From assembly GCA_002392915.1 (NCBI GenBank), contig DGHQ01000024.1:158471-222470 (forward strand): a stretch of DNA of 64,000 bases. The letters run 5' to 3'. Position numbers and translations under genes: made by a program. Shown here one piece after another: positions 1 to 8,685 of this stretch. Source of the stretch: Bacteroidales bacterium UBA3844 (GTDB lineage: Bacteria > Bacteroidota > Bacteroidia > Bacteroidales > Paludibacteraceae). The notes beneath the pieces are model-generated. The model was not told the origin of the DNA. It worked only from the letters and a program-made list of their open reading frames with translations, and ran no database searches. Every line of letters starts with the position of its first letter. Positions within the stretch are counted from its first letter, which is position 1.

Positions 1-1
1 T

Positions 2-1336
2 CTAAACGCATTGTTTATAATTGATGGCACTTGGGAATCCGATTTTGTGGATATGACATACACAATGTTGCCTGAATTAAAAATATCACAGAGAGGTCAT
101 ATTAAGAGTGAAAAATTTCCTCTGTTGAAGACGGTGGTGTATATAGGCTATGAAAAACATCGTGGAATGTATAGCACCCAGGAATTGATGCTTTTGGGTG
201 AGATGTCTTCAGACGACGAATTGAGTGCCGCTCGCTCAAATGTGAAGTGTCATGACGTTGTCAACATGCAATATACTTCAGGTACGACAGGTTTCCCTAA
301 GGGAGTTATGTTGACTCACCATAATATCACCAACAACGGTTTTGCTACAGGCGAACAGATGGCATTCACGCAGGATGATAAACTCTGCACTTGTGTGCCG
401 CTATTCCACTGCTTTGGAGTGGTGCTTGCCACAATGGCGTGTCTCACACATGGAGCCACAATGGTGATGGTGGAGAAGTTTGATCCGTTAGTTGTCTTAG
501 CGTCTGTACATAAAGAGCGTTGCACGGTGCTGTATGGAGTCCCTACAATGTTTATCGCAGAGCTCAACCATCCAATGTTCAGCATGTTCGACCTCACAAG
601 CCTACGTACAGGCATCATGGCAGGAGCCCTTTGTCCTGTGGAGCTGATGAAACGCGTGGAGAAGGAGATGTTCATGACTATGACATCCGTTTATGGACTT
701 ACAGAGACGTCTCCGGGAATGTCGCATACAAATATTAGAGACACATTCGAAAAGCGTTGCACAACCGTAGGTGTGGATTATCCAGAAGTGGAGGTAAAGG
801 TGATTAATCCTGAGACAGAAAAAGAGTGTGGAGTAGGAGAGCAGGGAGAAATGTGCTGCCGAGGCTACAACCTGATGAAGGGATATTATAAAAATGATGA
901 GGCGACGAGAGAGACAATCGACGCCAACGGATTCCTTCATTCTGGCGACCTTGGTATCAAGGATGAAGATGGCTACTATCGTATCACCGGACGTATTAAA
1001 GATATGATTATTCGTGGAGGAGAGAATATCTACCCACGCGAGATAGAGGAGTATCTATTGAGTATGCCGGGCATCAGAGATGTCCAGGTGGCTGGTATTC
1101 CAAGCAAGAAATATGGCGAGCAGGTAGGAGCGTTTATTATCAAGCACGACGGTGCGGACATCAAGGAAGAAGACGTGGTGGATTACTGCAAGGGTAAGAT
1201 TGCCAGATTCAAGATACCTAAATATGTTTTCTTCATCGATCAGTTCCCTCTGACTGGTTCGGGCAAGATCCAGAAGTTCAAACTAGGAGGCATTGGTCTT
1301 GAACTTTGTAAAAAGCAAGGCATAGAGGTGATCTAA
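2..1336 (+). CDS. AMP-dependent acyl-CoA synthetase (5' end outside window)
   Basis: Carboxylate-CoA ligase of the ANL superfamily: it activates a fatty or aromatic acid with ATP to an acyl-adenylate and transfers it to CoA in the cytoplasm. Seen: the phosphate-binding signature YTSGTTGFPKG, the YGLTETS adenylate motif, the hinge region TGRIKDMIIRGGENIYP, and the C-terminal PLTGSGKIQKF with the catalytic lysine. The frame is open back to base 2 (L-N-A-L before the first candidate start), and about 100 residues of the usual N-terminal domain are missing, so the gene begins before the window. The chain length of the substrate cannot be read from sequence. It is followed by a two-way terminator shared with the convergent GH8 gene. 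Confidence 0.9.
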   Translation, partial: LNALFIIDGTWESDFVDMTYTMLPELKISQRGHIKSEKFPLLKTVVYIGYEKHRGMYSTQELMLLGEMSSDDELSAARSNVKCHDVVNMQYTSGTTGFPKGVMLTHHNITNNGFATGEQMAFTQDDKLCTCVPLFHCFGVVLATMACLTHGATMVMVEKFDPLVVLASVHKERCTVLYGVPTMFIAELNHPMFSMFDLTSLRTGIMAGALCPVELMKRVEKEMFMTMTSVYGLTETSPGMSHTNIRDTFEKRCTTVGVDYPEVEVKVINPETEKECGVGEQGEMCCRGYNLMKGYYKNDEATRETIDANGFLHSGDLGIKDEDGYYRITGRIKDMIIRGGENIYPREIEEYLLSMPGIRDVQVAGIPSKKYGEQVGAFIIKHDGADIKEEDVVDYCKGKIARFKIPKYVFFIDQFPLTGSGKIQKFKLGGIGLELCKKQGIEVI

Positions 1337-1360
1337 TCAACTATAAACAGAATAAAACAA

Positions 1361-1389
1361 TAAAGGCATGCTTTATCGGCATGCCTTTA
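1361..1389. terminator. Bidirectional terminator
   Basis: Perfect 11-bp stem (TAAAGGCATGC / GCATGCCTTTA) with a 7-base loop, lying between the convergent acyl-CoA ligase (+) and GH8 (-) genes, with A- and T-rich flanks on both sides. It can serve both transcripts. Confidence 0.85.
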
Positions 1390-1411
1390 TTATTGTTTGT
1401 GAACTTTGAAA

Positions 1412-4400
1412 TTACTTCACAATAGTCTTGACACCATTTACCATGTAAACACCTGGCTGAAGTCCAATCAAAGCATCCTTGTATTCTACCTGTCTTCTCA
1501 AAAGAGCACCGTTGGCATTATAAACATCAACCAATTCATTTTGGTCAACCTTAACATTGTTGACATCTGTAATGAGCACAGTCAATTTTGGTGCGTTAGA
1601 TTCTATAGTGCTATTGTTTGCCACCAGACTTGCTGATCCGGTCTCAATCACATTAGAACCAGAGTTCTCCACAACCCTGCAAAGATACTTAAGCACGATA
1701 TCTTTTCCTGTTCTGTATTCAGGAATCTTCACGCTAAGTTTTCCGTTTTCCTCCTTAATAGAAAGTCCACTTTCGTCTGATTGACTGATAAATTCAAGAC
1801 CCTTAGGCAATTGGTCAGTCAAAACCAGATTATTAAACTTCTCTCCACTAACTGGACCTCTACCCTGAATTCTACGCCATGTATAGCCATCCCACTCTTC
1901 TACAACGACACGGTCGAAGCCTTCCACGTCGTCATCACAAGTATGGCGAGCATAATTAGTGATGTCTTCTCCTAATTTATCTTCATTATACCATCCTGGA
2001 GTGATTGGAGTGAATTTCTCACCTTGGGGATCAAGATATTTTGCCATAATCATAATACTATCTGAATAAGACCAGTCGTCAGCCATAATTTTAGTCATAG
2101 CATTTTCTAGCAGATTTTCTGAAATAGTTCTCGGGTTCATTTGTATTAAGGTTCTATAAAAGCCAGACGCCCATACTCCTTTATGTATCAAATATTTTGA
2201 ATTAAGTCCATTTTCTATGTGAGATGTAGTGGCACTAAGGATATTTGGAAATTTCATAATAATACGTTTGTCCCACATCCCATTTTCATCTTCTCCAGCA
2301 GGAATATCTTCGATCGTAAACTCCATTCCTTTTCCTTCTTCGACAAAGCCATATTTTTTTGCATCAAATTCATTATCGAATTTACACGTAATACCATTTG
2401 AGACACTATCGGAAGCCAATCCATACGTGTCTTTTAGATAGTATGACACACGGTAGTTGCCCATATTGATATAGGCTTCAGAAGCATCATGCCAGAATCG
2501 GAAGAATTGGTAAAAATTATAATTATAAATATCTTGAGGAAGGTAGTTTCCGTATGATAGACGTACATTATCACGTCCTCCGTTTAGCCATTCTACCTCA
2601 TTGCTCGCTATTTTTATAGTGCATTCAACAGTGTCATTCACAGAGACATCAGTAGTATCAAGATTCTTTACAAGAGTAAGAGGATTGTCGAGGATATCCA
2701 CTTCGTTTCGCTCCATAGTATAAGTGGCGTTGTTAGGGTAGGCATTGCTCTCCCAATTTTCAAAATTGGATCCGCTTACTGTACTTGTCAAGCCTACTTT
2801 ATTATGTTCTGTATTCTTCACCTTCACCACGAAAGAGACACTGTCCATCGTCGCTTCTAATTCTCCAGTCTTAAAGCCAGGGATATTGCTGATATTCCAT
2901 GTGATGGAATGGTTTGCCGCATTATATGAGCCACCCTTTGTCGCACTGACAAATTCATAGTCGGAATCCAATTTGGTTGTGACAACAGCATCTATTGCGT
3001 CTGCAGAACCATAGTTACGAAGTTGGACACCATAAGTTATGCTGTCACCTTTGTAAGCGAAAGTCTTATCAACAGACATATACACCTTGATATTGGCGCT
3101 TGGTTTCATATCTGCCGGTGCGGCAAGATTTCCAGATGTCACCAACATACCTAAGGTACGGAACCAACCATGGAAATACTTTGCAGTGGCATTGAGATTA
3201 CGTTCATCGTCAGTCATATCATTTTCAAAACAAATAGCATCCCATCTTAGTTCGCATTCACGGTAGATGTCACCTAATAATTCTTCATCTCCTAAAGCCA
3301 CCACAGAAGGTGCAGTGCATCCTAAAGCATAATTTGCAAAGTAAGGACCCGTCGTGCCATCCATGTTATAACACATCTTTATTTGGGTTGGGCCAAACCA
3401 GTTCAAACTATTAGGATCTGGACTTGGTCCAAGTTTTCCACAATCGTTTCCTTTTGAGTCTATTTTGGGTCTTTTCATAAATTCCGCATAACGGACAGCC
3501 ATGTCATACTGGAATGTATTTCCAACAGAATCGATTTGATGAGTCGTTGGATTCCATGTCGTTTTGGGATTGCCATGCCATAAATAATTCAGGATAGTAC
3601 GCCATGCAGCTCGGAAATCTTCGCCCTCACTAAAATTTTTAAAGATCACTTTAGTCTCATCTTCGTCGAAATAAAATTGACCGATTGAAGGGATTAGCCC
3701 TTGTTTGTAAGCCTCGCCCATCAACCAATCTGAAGAAGCCTCTCCTCGCTTATACTGATTGATTTGCCAGTCTGTTCCTTCTCCTTCCTCTTCAAGCCAC
3801 TTGGCAAACTCATGATAATAGGCTGGAGCCATATAATCAAAGAATCCATTATAATTACCCCAAATAGTGTAAGGTGTAATGTCAGGATAATCTTTTTGCG
3901 TTGATCTCCATGTCGTTATTTCTCCTCCTTTGTTTCCCATGGTTACATATCCATCGATTCCAATATTTCCACTGGAGTGCCCTCCTTTATATTTTGTTCC
4001 ATCGCCCATAATGGATGTATACATAAAAGTATCAACAAATGCTGAAAGATAATCCTTCGCCATCTGTTTGTAGGAAATAAGATTTCCATTGAAATCAGTC
4101 ACTGGTTTGCCATTTTGCATCATGGTGTCTCCCCACTGCTTGTAGGCGATCAAAAGTGCCAATGCAATGTCTTCATCTCCATCTGTGGCGGAGCCATAAG
4201 TAGTATTTGTTTCAATTTCGCCATTTGCATAACAACTAGCCAACCCTGGACTAAATTCGTAATCAGGGAATAGTATTTTTCCATCTGAATATCGTGTTGC
4301 TTTAGGTATTCTGTTATCGTGTATCCACATCCACAGTCCGTTAAATGTGGGTTGGTCGGCAAAAATAGCTGATGCCAATAGCATATAGCCATCACCCTCC

Positions 4401-4765
4401 GTACAGAATTCGACACCTCCATGATCCAGACCTTCATGCTTCTTAAAATTATTAAATGTAATGTACGGCACTCCACAAAGGGTATCTTCATACCTACAAC
4501 GGTGACTCATTATCTGATAAGCCTCACGCATTGTCTTTTCCATATCAGCATGAGTCACACCCTCCGCATTATATTTTGCAAGAGTTTTACCCTCTTTGTA
4601 TTCCAAGAACTGAGGGAATGGATACGATGGATTACCTGAGTTGATTTCTGTTTTAATGTAAACTGATGTGTCGTAACAGTTGGCTGCCACCACGTCTGAT
4701 TGCGCTATAGTCAAGCTTATAAAAGCCAGACCAGCGATCAATCGTTTTCCTTTTTTAATCTTCAT
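1412..4765 (-). CDS. Secreted GH8 beta-glucanase/xylanase with DUF11-type repeats and C-terminal sorting domain
   Basis: Large (1117 aa) secreted glycoside hydrolase. Signal peptide at residues 1-28 (KKGKR then a hydrophobic core, AxA-like end). The GH8 (alpha/alpha)6 barrel spans about residues 40-560; it carries TEGDGYML around E123 (expected general acid) and ATDGDEDIA at 193-201, both GH8 hallmarks. Residues about 590-680 are a DUF11-like beta-sandwich repeat, and a second such domain lies near 1000-1060. The last 45 residues end in a beta-rich tail (VDVYNANGALLRR...GVYMVNGVKTIVK) like a type IX secretion CTD. Known GH8 activities are endo-beta-1,4-glucanase, xylanase, lichenase or chitosanase; the nearby GH5 and GH94 favour beta-glucan, as inference. 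About 700 residues longer than a bare GH8 enzyme. Confidence 0.88.
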   Translation of the reverse strand: MKIKKGKRLIAGLAFISLTIAQSDVVAANCYDTSVYIKTEINSGNPSYPFPQFLEYKEGKTLAKYNAEGVTHADMEKTMREAYQIMSHRCRYEDTLCGVPYITFNNFKKHEGLDHGGVEFCTEGDGYMLLASAIFADQPTFNGLWMWIHDNRIPKATRYSDGKILFPDYEFSPGLASCYANGEIETNTTYGSATDGDEDIALALLIAYKQWGDTMMQNGKPVTDFNGNLISYKQMAKDYLSAFVDTFMYTSIMGDGTKYKGGHSSGNIGIDGYVTMGNKGGEITTWRSTQKDYPDITPYTIWGNYNGFFDYMAPAYYHEFAKWLEEEGEGTDWQINQYKRGEASSDWLMGEAYKQGLIPSIGQFYFDEDETKVIFKNFSEGEDFRAAWRTILNYLWHGNPKTTWNPTTHQIDSVGNTFQYDMAVRYAEFMKRPKIDSKGNDCGKLGPSPDPNSLNWFGPTQIKMCYNMDGTTGPYFANYALGCTAPSVVALGDEELLGDIYRECELRWDAICFENDMTDDERNLNATAKYFHGWFRTLGMLVTSGNLAAPADMKPSANIKVYMSVDKTFAYKGDSITYGVQLRNYGSADAIDAVVTTKLDSDYEFVSATKGGSYNAANHSITWNISNIPGFKTGELEATMDSVSFVVKVKNTEHNKVGLTSTVSGSNFENWESNAYPNNATYTMERNEVDILDNPLTLVKNLDTTDVSVNDTVECTIKIASNEVEWLNGGRDNVRLSYGNYLPQDIYNYNFYQFFRFWHDASEAYINMGNYRVSYYLKDTYGLASDSVSNGITCKFDNEFDAKKYGFVEEGKGMEFTIEDIPAGEDENGMWDKRIIMKFPNILSATTSHIENGLNSKYLIHKGVWASGFYRTLIQMNPRTISENLLENAMTKIMADDWSYSDSIMIMAKYLDPQGEKFTPITPGWYNEDKLGEDITNYARHTCDDDVEGFDRVVVEEWDGYTWRRIQGRGPVSGEKFNNLVLTDQLPKGLEFISQSDESGLSIKEENGKLSVKIPEYRTGKDIVLKYLCRVVENSGSNVIETGSASLVANNSTIESNAPKLTVLITDVNNVKVDQNELVDVYNANGALLRRQVEYKDALIGLQPGVYMVNGVKTIVK

Positions 4766-5054
4766 GTTTATTATGTAATAATTGTTTCTAACGTTGCTCT
4801 ATAGATTCTTTTGCAGATATATTTGCCTACAAAAATAATCTTTTCATGTTTACAAGTATGAGGGTTCGTCATTTAATTTTGGAGAATTGGTTAATGAACC
4901 CTGATTCTCATAAACAAAACGTATACATTGCAGAATATTCCAATTTTTGCTGAAAGTCTCTGATTTTAGAATGTAGTTTGCCGACGTTGGTTTAGGTTTG
5001 GTTGTGTCTTGCAGTGATATAGCGTTTTTTTAGAGATGGAATCAAATCTTACAT
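4766..5054. other. Gap upstream of the GH8 gene
   Basis: Noncoding A+T-rich stretch between two minus-strand genes. It holds an interrupted inverted repeat GAGAAT...ATTCTC near 4881-4909 that could be an operator or part of a terminator for the lipoprotein gene. No ORF with coding character was seen. Confidence 0.5.
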
Positions 5055-5675
5055 TCAATTTTCAAAACTTGCTTCGATTGAATCCTTCTTCAATATAGCC
5101 ATTTGTATTGCTTCATCCATCAATTCCTCATATCCAGGAATTGACACTGGAGCGGGATCAAGATTTTCCTCTTTTTCTGTCATCTGAATCACTGTGTCAT
5201 CTGGTTTTGCCCAGAAATAAAACATTCCTGGAGACATCATTCCTGCATCATTGAGATAACGGAAACGATAAGCATATTTGATGGCACAAACGCGCATTTT
5301 GCTTGCCACTCCAAGTTTCCTATCCAAAAAGGAGATTAAAGCACTATCAGTCCTGATATCAATAAAGTACTGATCTATCTTTTTCAGTTCATCAGATATA
5401 TCAGCTTTGCCCTCAGCACTTTGAAACTCATCATCAATCAACGACAATGTCATCTCTTGCATATGTACGTGCTGTTGAATTGCGTTGTAAATATTGTCAT
5501 ACTCAGTGAGCGAATCTACTGCCTCTATTGAGATCAGTTTATAACTGGAAGGATCTTTAATGGCAGGACGTAAAGCCTTGAAAGCATTGGCTTCCAAGGT
5601 TGATTCCATACAGCTTGTGAAATTGAAACTGATAAGGAATGCTATTAATATGCCATAAAGTCGTTTCATATACAA
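5055..5675 (-). CDS. Hypothetical lipoprotein, 206 aa
   Basis: I do not recognise a family. Seen: a lipoprotein signal with the lipobox near residue 22 (FNFTSC), then a soluble acidic alpha-helical protein containing a long helix around residues 60-120 and a C-terminal conserved-looking part (VSIPGYEELMDEAI). It sits downstream of the sugar-symporter operon but behind that operon's terminator, and has its own upstream region. A role at the periplasmic face of a membrane is inferred from the lipobox only. Confidence 0.7.
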   Translation of the reverse strand: MYMKRLYGILIAFLISFNFTSCMESTLEANAFKALRPAIKDPSSYKLISIEAVDSLTEYDNIYNAIQQHVHMQEMTLSLIDDEFQSAEGKADISDELKKIDQYFIDIRTDSALISFLDRKLGVASKMRVCAIKYAYRFRYLNDAGMMSPGMFYFWAKPDDTVIQMTEKEENLDPAPVSIPGYEELMDEAIQMAILKKDSIEASFEN

Positions 5676-5679
5676 ACTA

Positions 5680-5740
5680 TTTTATATTTCGCAAAACACA
5701 AATAAACATGAACCACCTGTTTTATATTTCGCAAAACAAA
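5680..5740. repeat. Two direct 20-bp copies at 40-bp spacing
   Basis: The sequence TTTTATATTTCGCAAAACA occurs at 5680-5698 and again at 5720-5738 (last base A or A-rich), directly upstream of the lipoprotein gene (read on the minus strand). The copies may duplicate the promoter or be regulator sites. Confidence 0.7.
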
Positions 5741-5881
5741 AATACACAAAAACAACATTATGATGTTTTATGATATTGCTAAAAAATGCTAAAAAATCTT
5801 AAAAAATAGACGAATTAAGGGGAAATACGCAAAAATCTCTTTAAAAATCTTATCGGATAAAACCATTTACGGATAAAAAGA

Positions 5882-5913
5882 AAAAAAAAGGAGACGCAAT
5901 TTCTCGCGTCTCC
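5882..5913 (-). terminator. Rho-independent terminator of the GH94-GH5-symporter operon
   Basis: Read on the minus strand: 8-bp stem GGAGACGC/GCGTCTCC with an 8-base loop, followed by a run of more than eight T. It lies 26 bp after the symporter stop codon and so ends the operon. Confidence 0.9.
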
Positions 5914-5938
5914 TAATATGTCTATTAAATCAATGTCG

Positions 5939-7393
5939 TTATTGAGCAGCGACATCAGAACCATTGTTTGCCTTCATCTGAGCAAGTTTCTCTGAGTTTG
6001 ATTTTACCTTATCCTCGTCGATTGTGTAGAAACACAATGCAATGATACCAACTACACCACCAACTACTGGTGCAAGAGTGTATATTGTCTTGATAGAGTC
6101 GATTGTCTCAGCAGAAAGCTGTGTGTTTGCGACAAAACCAACTGCAGCCAAACAATAGATTGGAAGTGAGTTTGCAACAGCCTGACCAAGTTTCTGAGCC
6201 ATTGTGGCAGAAGAGTAGATCAAACCAGTAGCACGACGTCCTGTCTCAACCTCTGCGTTATCTGCAACGTCGGCATACATACTCCATACCATGTAGCCTG
6301 AAGGTCCGATTGTCAAAGAGAATAAAAGGTTGAACAACAAAACCATACCGATGTTTGTACGGTCGATGAACAACAACATGATTGAGCATACTGATGCCAA
6401 CACGAAGCATCCAATCCATGTTGGTTTCTTACCAAACTTAGATGCGATTGGACGGATAAGCATAGTACCGATGATAGTTAGGATAGAACCCATACTCAAC
6501 AGAATTGTCGAAATTGTCTCCCAGTTAAGCTGGAATCCGAACAATGTTGCGTTAAATACCGCAACGTCGTTAACTGTATCATAGCTATCAGCAAGATAGT
6601 ATTTAGCATAGTATGCGATCAAACCATTGTGTACGAATACAAAGAACAACATTGATATGTTTGCAATTGTCAACATGATCCAAGGCTTGTTTGCTCCCAA
6701 ATCCTTAAGGTCCTGTGACAAATTAGACTGCTCCTGAGCTGCTGGCTCCACACGCTCTCTTGTGAACAAGAATGTGATCATCAAAAGAATGAATGCTGCT
6801 GTAGCGTAAATAAGAGCTGTTGTTGAGAATGCTTTCTGTCCGTTAACATTCATGGAATCCATGATAAAACGTACGATTGTGAACACGAAACCGTAGCTGA
6901 CCATACAACCGATCTGTGCTCCGATATTACGGAATGCAGATACCTTGTCACGTTCATCTGAATCCGCGCTCATCACACCCATCAACGCACCGTAAGGTAC
7001 ATTTACAACTGAATACATCAAACGCATCAATAGGAAGGTAATGTAAGCATATACTGTCTTTGCTGTTGTGTCAAACTCTGGAGTTGTGAATGTGACAACG
7101 CCAATGATACAGAATGGAACAACACCAAAAAGAATCCAAGGACGGAAACGTCCCCACTTAGTCTTGTGTCTATCTGCGACTGCACCAATAACTACGTCGA
7201 ACGCAATATCAATACATGCAACTACCAACATCATTGTTGCAACTACTCCAGCCTCCAAGCCGAAATACTCAGTGTAAAATGCAGAAGCAATACAAATCAA
7301 TCCCCAGAAGAGATTGCATGCCATATCACCTGCTCCATACGCGCATTTCTCCAATATGGATAGCTTGTGATTGTTTTGGTCAATTAAAGCCAT
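5939..7393 (-). CDS. GPH-family sugar:cation symporter (MelB-like MFS)
   Basis: Inner-membrane secondary transporter, 484 aa, with about 12 hydrophobic segments. Seen: the N-terminal family features YGAGDMACNLFWG and the loop-2 motif ADRHKTKWGRFRPW, in which the conserved Asp and the RFRP block are typical of glycoside-pentoside-hexuronide:cation symporters. The start MALIDQNN is the only good one. It follows the GH5 gene by 41 bp, and the GH94 phosphorylase lies further upstream, so the likely substrates are cellobiose or longer cellodextrins (inference from context). It closes the operon, with a terminator just behind it. Confidence 0.9.
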   Translation of the reverse strand: MALIDQNNHKLSILEKCAYGAGDMACNLFWGLICIASAFYTEYFGLEAGVVATMMLVVACIDIAFDVVIGAVADRHKTKWGRFRPWILFGVVPFCIIGVVTFTTPEFDTTAKTVYAYITFLLMRLMYSVVNVPYGALMGVMSADSDERDKVSAFRNIGAQIGCMVSYGFVFTIVRFIMDSMNVNGQKAFSTTALIYATAAFILLMITFLFTRERVEPAAQEQSNLSQDLKDLGANKPWIMLTIANISMLFFVFVHNGLIAYYAKYYLADSYDTVNDVAVFNATLFGFQLNWETISTILLSMGSILTIIGTMLIRPIASKFGKKPTWIGCFVLASVCSIMLLFIDRTNIGMVLLFNLLFSLTIGPSGYMVWSMYADVADNAEVETGRRATGLIYSSATMAQKLGQAVANSLPIYCLAAVGFVANTQLSAETIDSIKTIYTLAPVVGGVVGIIALCFYTIDEDKVKSNSEKLAQMKANNGSDVAAQ

Positions 7394-7434
7394 AATAAAT
7401 TGTGTTTTTAGGTATTTTATATTTATTACTTATT

Positions 7435-8610
7435 TTACTTTTTAATATAAATGTTAGTTCTCTTCAACACCGTTGTGTCTTGCGCTCCCCAATTGATAAC
7501 GCTCAACACTCTTTTCAAATACTCTCCTGACGGTGTTCTTCGATCCCATTCATTAGCTTTGCACGAGCCTGGCTGTAGAATGGATGCAGTCTCTTCCTTG
7601 TCGCAGAAACTCCAATTGCAGAAGCTGACTGTTTGTTTTCCTGCATTGTTTCCCGACAACATGTGCAACCATTTGTCTGTGCGGTCGAAATCTTCGTCGC
7701 CACCGCCCCATGCTTCCACACATCCAAATTCTGTACAGAACACAGGAAGACGGCCAAGAACGTCATATAAATATGAGTACATATCATAATAGTGTGGCTT
7801 TCCGTCTTTCTCAAATCCTTCGTTGTGAGACGCTGCGTAAAAATGGAAAGCATACATTATATTATCGTACTTCAAACGGGCGTCACGGTCTGGCAGATAT
7901 GCATCCAAATCTTTTCCGTTACCTTGATATCTACCCTCTTTAATTGGGGCATCCACCAACTGGCACCACTGAGGTGTGCCGACAACAATGATAGGATGCG
8001 GTGCTCCTACACTATCGTATGCCGCATGAATGACCGGAATGATTTTGTTGGCATAAACAGCGATCGTGTCCCATGTTACAGTCGAACCGTTTGGCTCATT
8101 ACATATCTCATACAACACGTTCTGCTTATTTGCATTACGCTTTGCCATATATTTGAAGAAATCCTCAGCTTTCGAATATCGTGGATCTAGAGGGTTGCCT
8201 GGTGTAAGAATATGCCAATCCATAATACAATAAATTCCAAGTTCCTCACAGATATCTATAAGATTACACATCTCCTCTCTGATCTCGGGCTTGTAGTTGT
8301 ATCCTCCCTCTTCTACGTACATCGCTAAACGAAGTACACTAATATGCCAGTCTTTCACCATCTTAGTGATAGACTCTTTTGTATAGCACTGACCATACCA
8401 TTGGTAGCCCATAGTGCTTAATCCTGCCAACTGAACAGGATTTCCTTCTTTGTCACATAGTTGCAATCCTTTTACTTGCAACGCACCATATCTTTTCAAT
8501 GGAGGCGTGGTGTCGACCGCTACTGCGGATGCTTTTTTCTCTGCCGTCTGCACGCTACATGACATCAATGAGGCAGTTAACATTGCCAATGCGAATATCA
8601 GTCTTCTCAT
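7435..8610 (-). CDS. GH5 (subfamily 2-like) endoglucanase, lipoprotein
   Basis: Endo-beta-1,4-glucanase-type enzyme anchored to a membrane. The start at 8610 was chosen over the in-frame one at 8646 because it begins a perfect lipoprotein signal (MRRLIFALAMLTASLMSC) and has a GGGAG purine tract just upstream. Seen: QLAGLSTMGYQWYG, the strand-3 arginine in VLRLAMY, the acid/base Glu in EICNEPNG, the aromatic DNIMYAFHFYAASH and the nucleophile Glu in PVFCTEFGC. These are the arrangement of GH5 cellulases. About 390 aa, normal for a single catalytic domain with no binding module. It lies between the GH94 and symporter genes in one operon. Confidence 0.9.
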   Translation of the reverse strand: MRRLIFALAMLTASLMSCSVQTAEKKASAVAVDTTPPLKRYGALQVKGLQLCDKEGNPVQLAGLSTMGYQWYGQCYTKESITKMVKDWHISVLRLAMYVEEGGYNYKPEIREEMCNLIDICEELGIYCIMDWHILTPGNPLDPRYSKAEDFFKYMAKRNANKQNVLYEICNEPNGSTVTWDTIAVYANKIIPVIHAAYDSVGAPHPIIVVGTPQWCQLVDAPIKEGRYQGNGKDLDAYLPDRDARLKYDNIMYAFHFYAASHNEGFEKDGKPHYYDMYSYLYDVLGRLPVFCTEFGCVEAWGGGDEDFDRTDKWLHMLSGNNAGKQTVSFCNWSFCDKEETASILQPGSCKANEWDRRTPSGEYLKRVLSVINWGAQDTTVLKRTNIYIKK

Positions 8611-8642
8611 ATTACTCCCTTTTATGAATGACTTAAATAGGA

Positions 8643-8669
8643 ACAAGGGGAGCCTAAGACTCCCCTTGT
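8643..8669 (-). promoter_or_regulatory. Intercistronic hairpin between GH94 and GH5
   Basis: Perfect 10-bp stem ACAAGGGGAG/CTCCCCTTGT with a 7-base loop in the 75-bp gap after the GH94 stop. In the direction of transcription no U-run follows, so it is more likely an mRNA-stabilising or partial attenuation structure than a full terminator. Confidence 0.7.
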
Positions 8670-8685
8670 CTTTTATGAAGATGTA

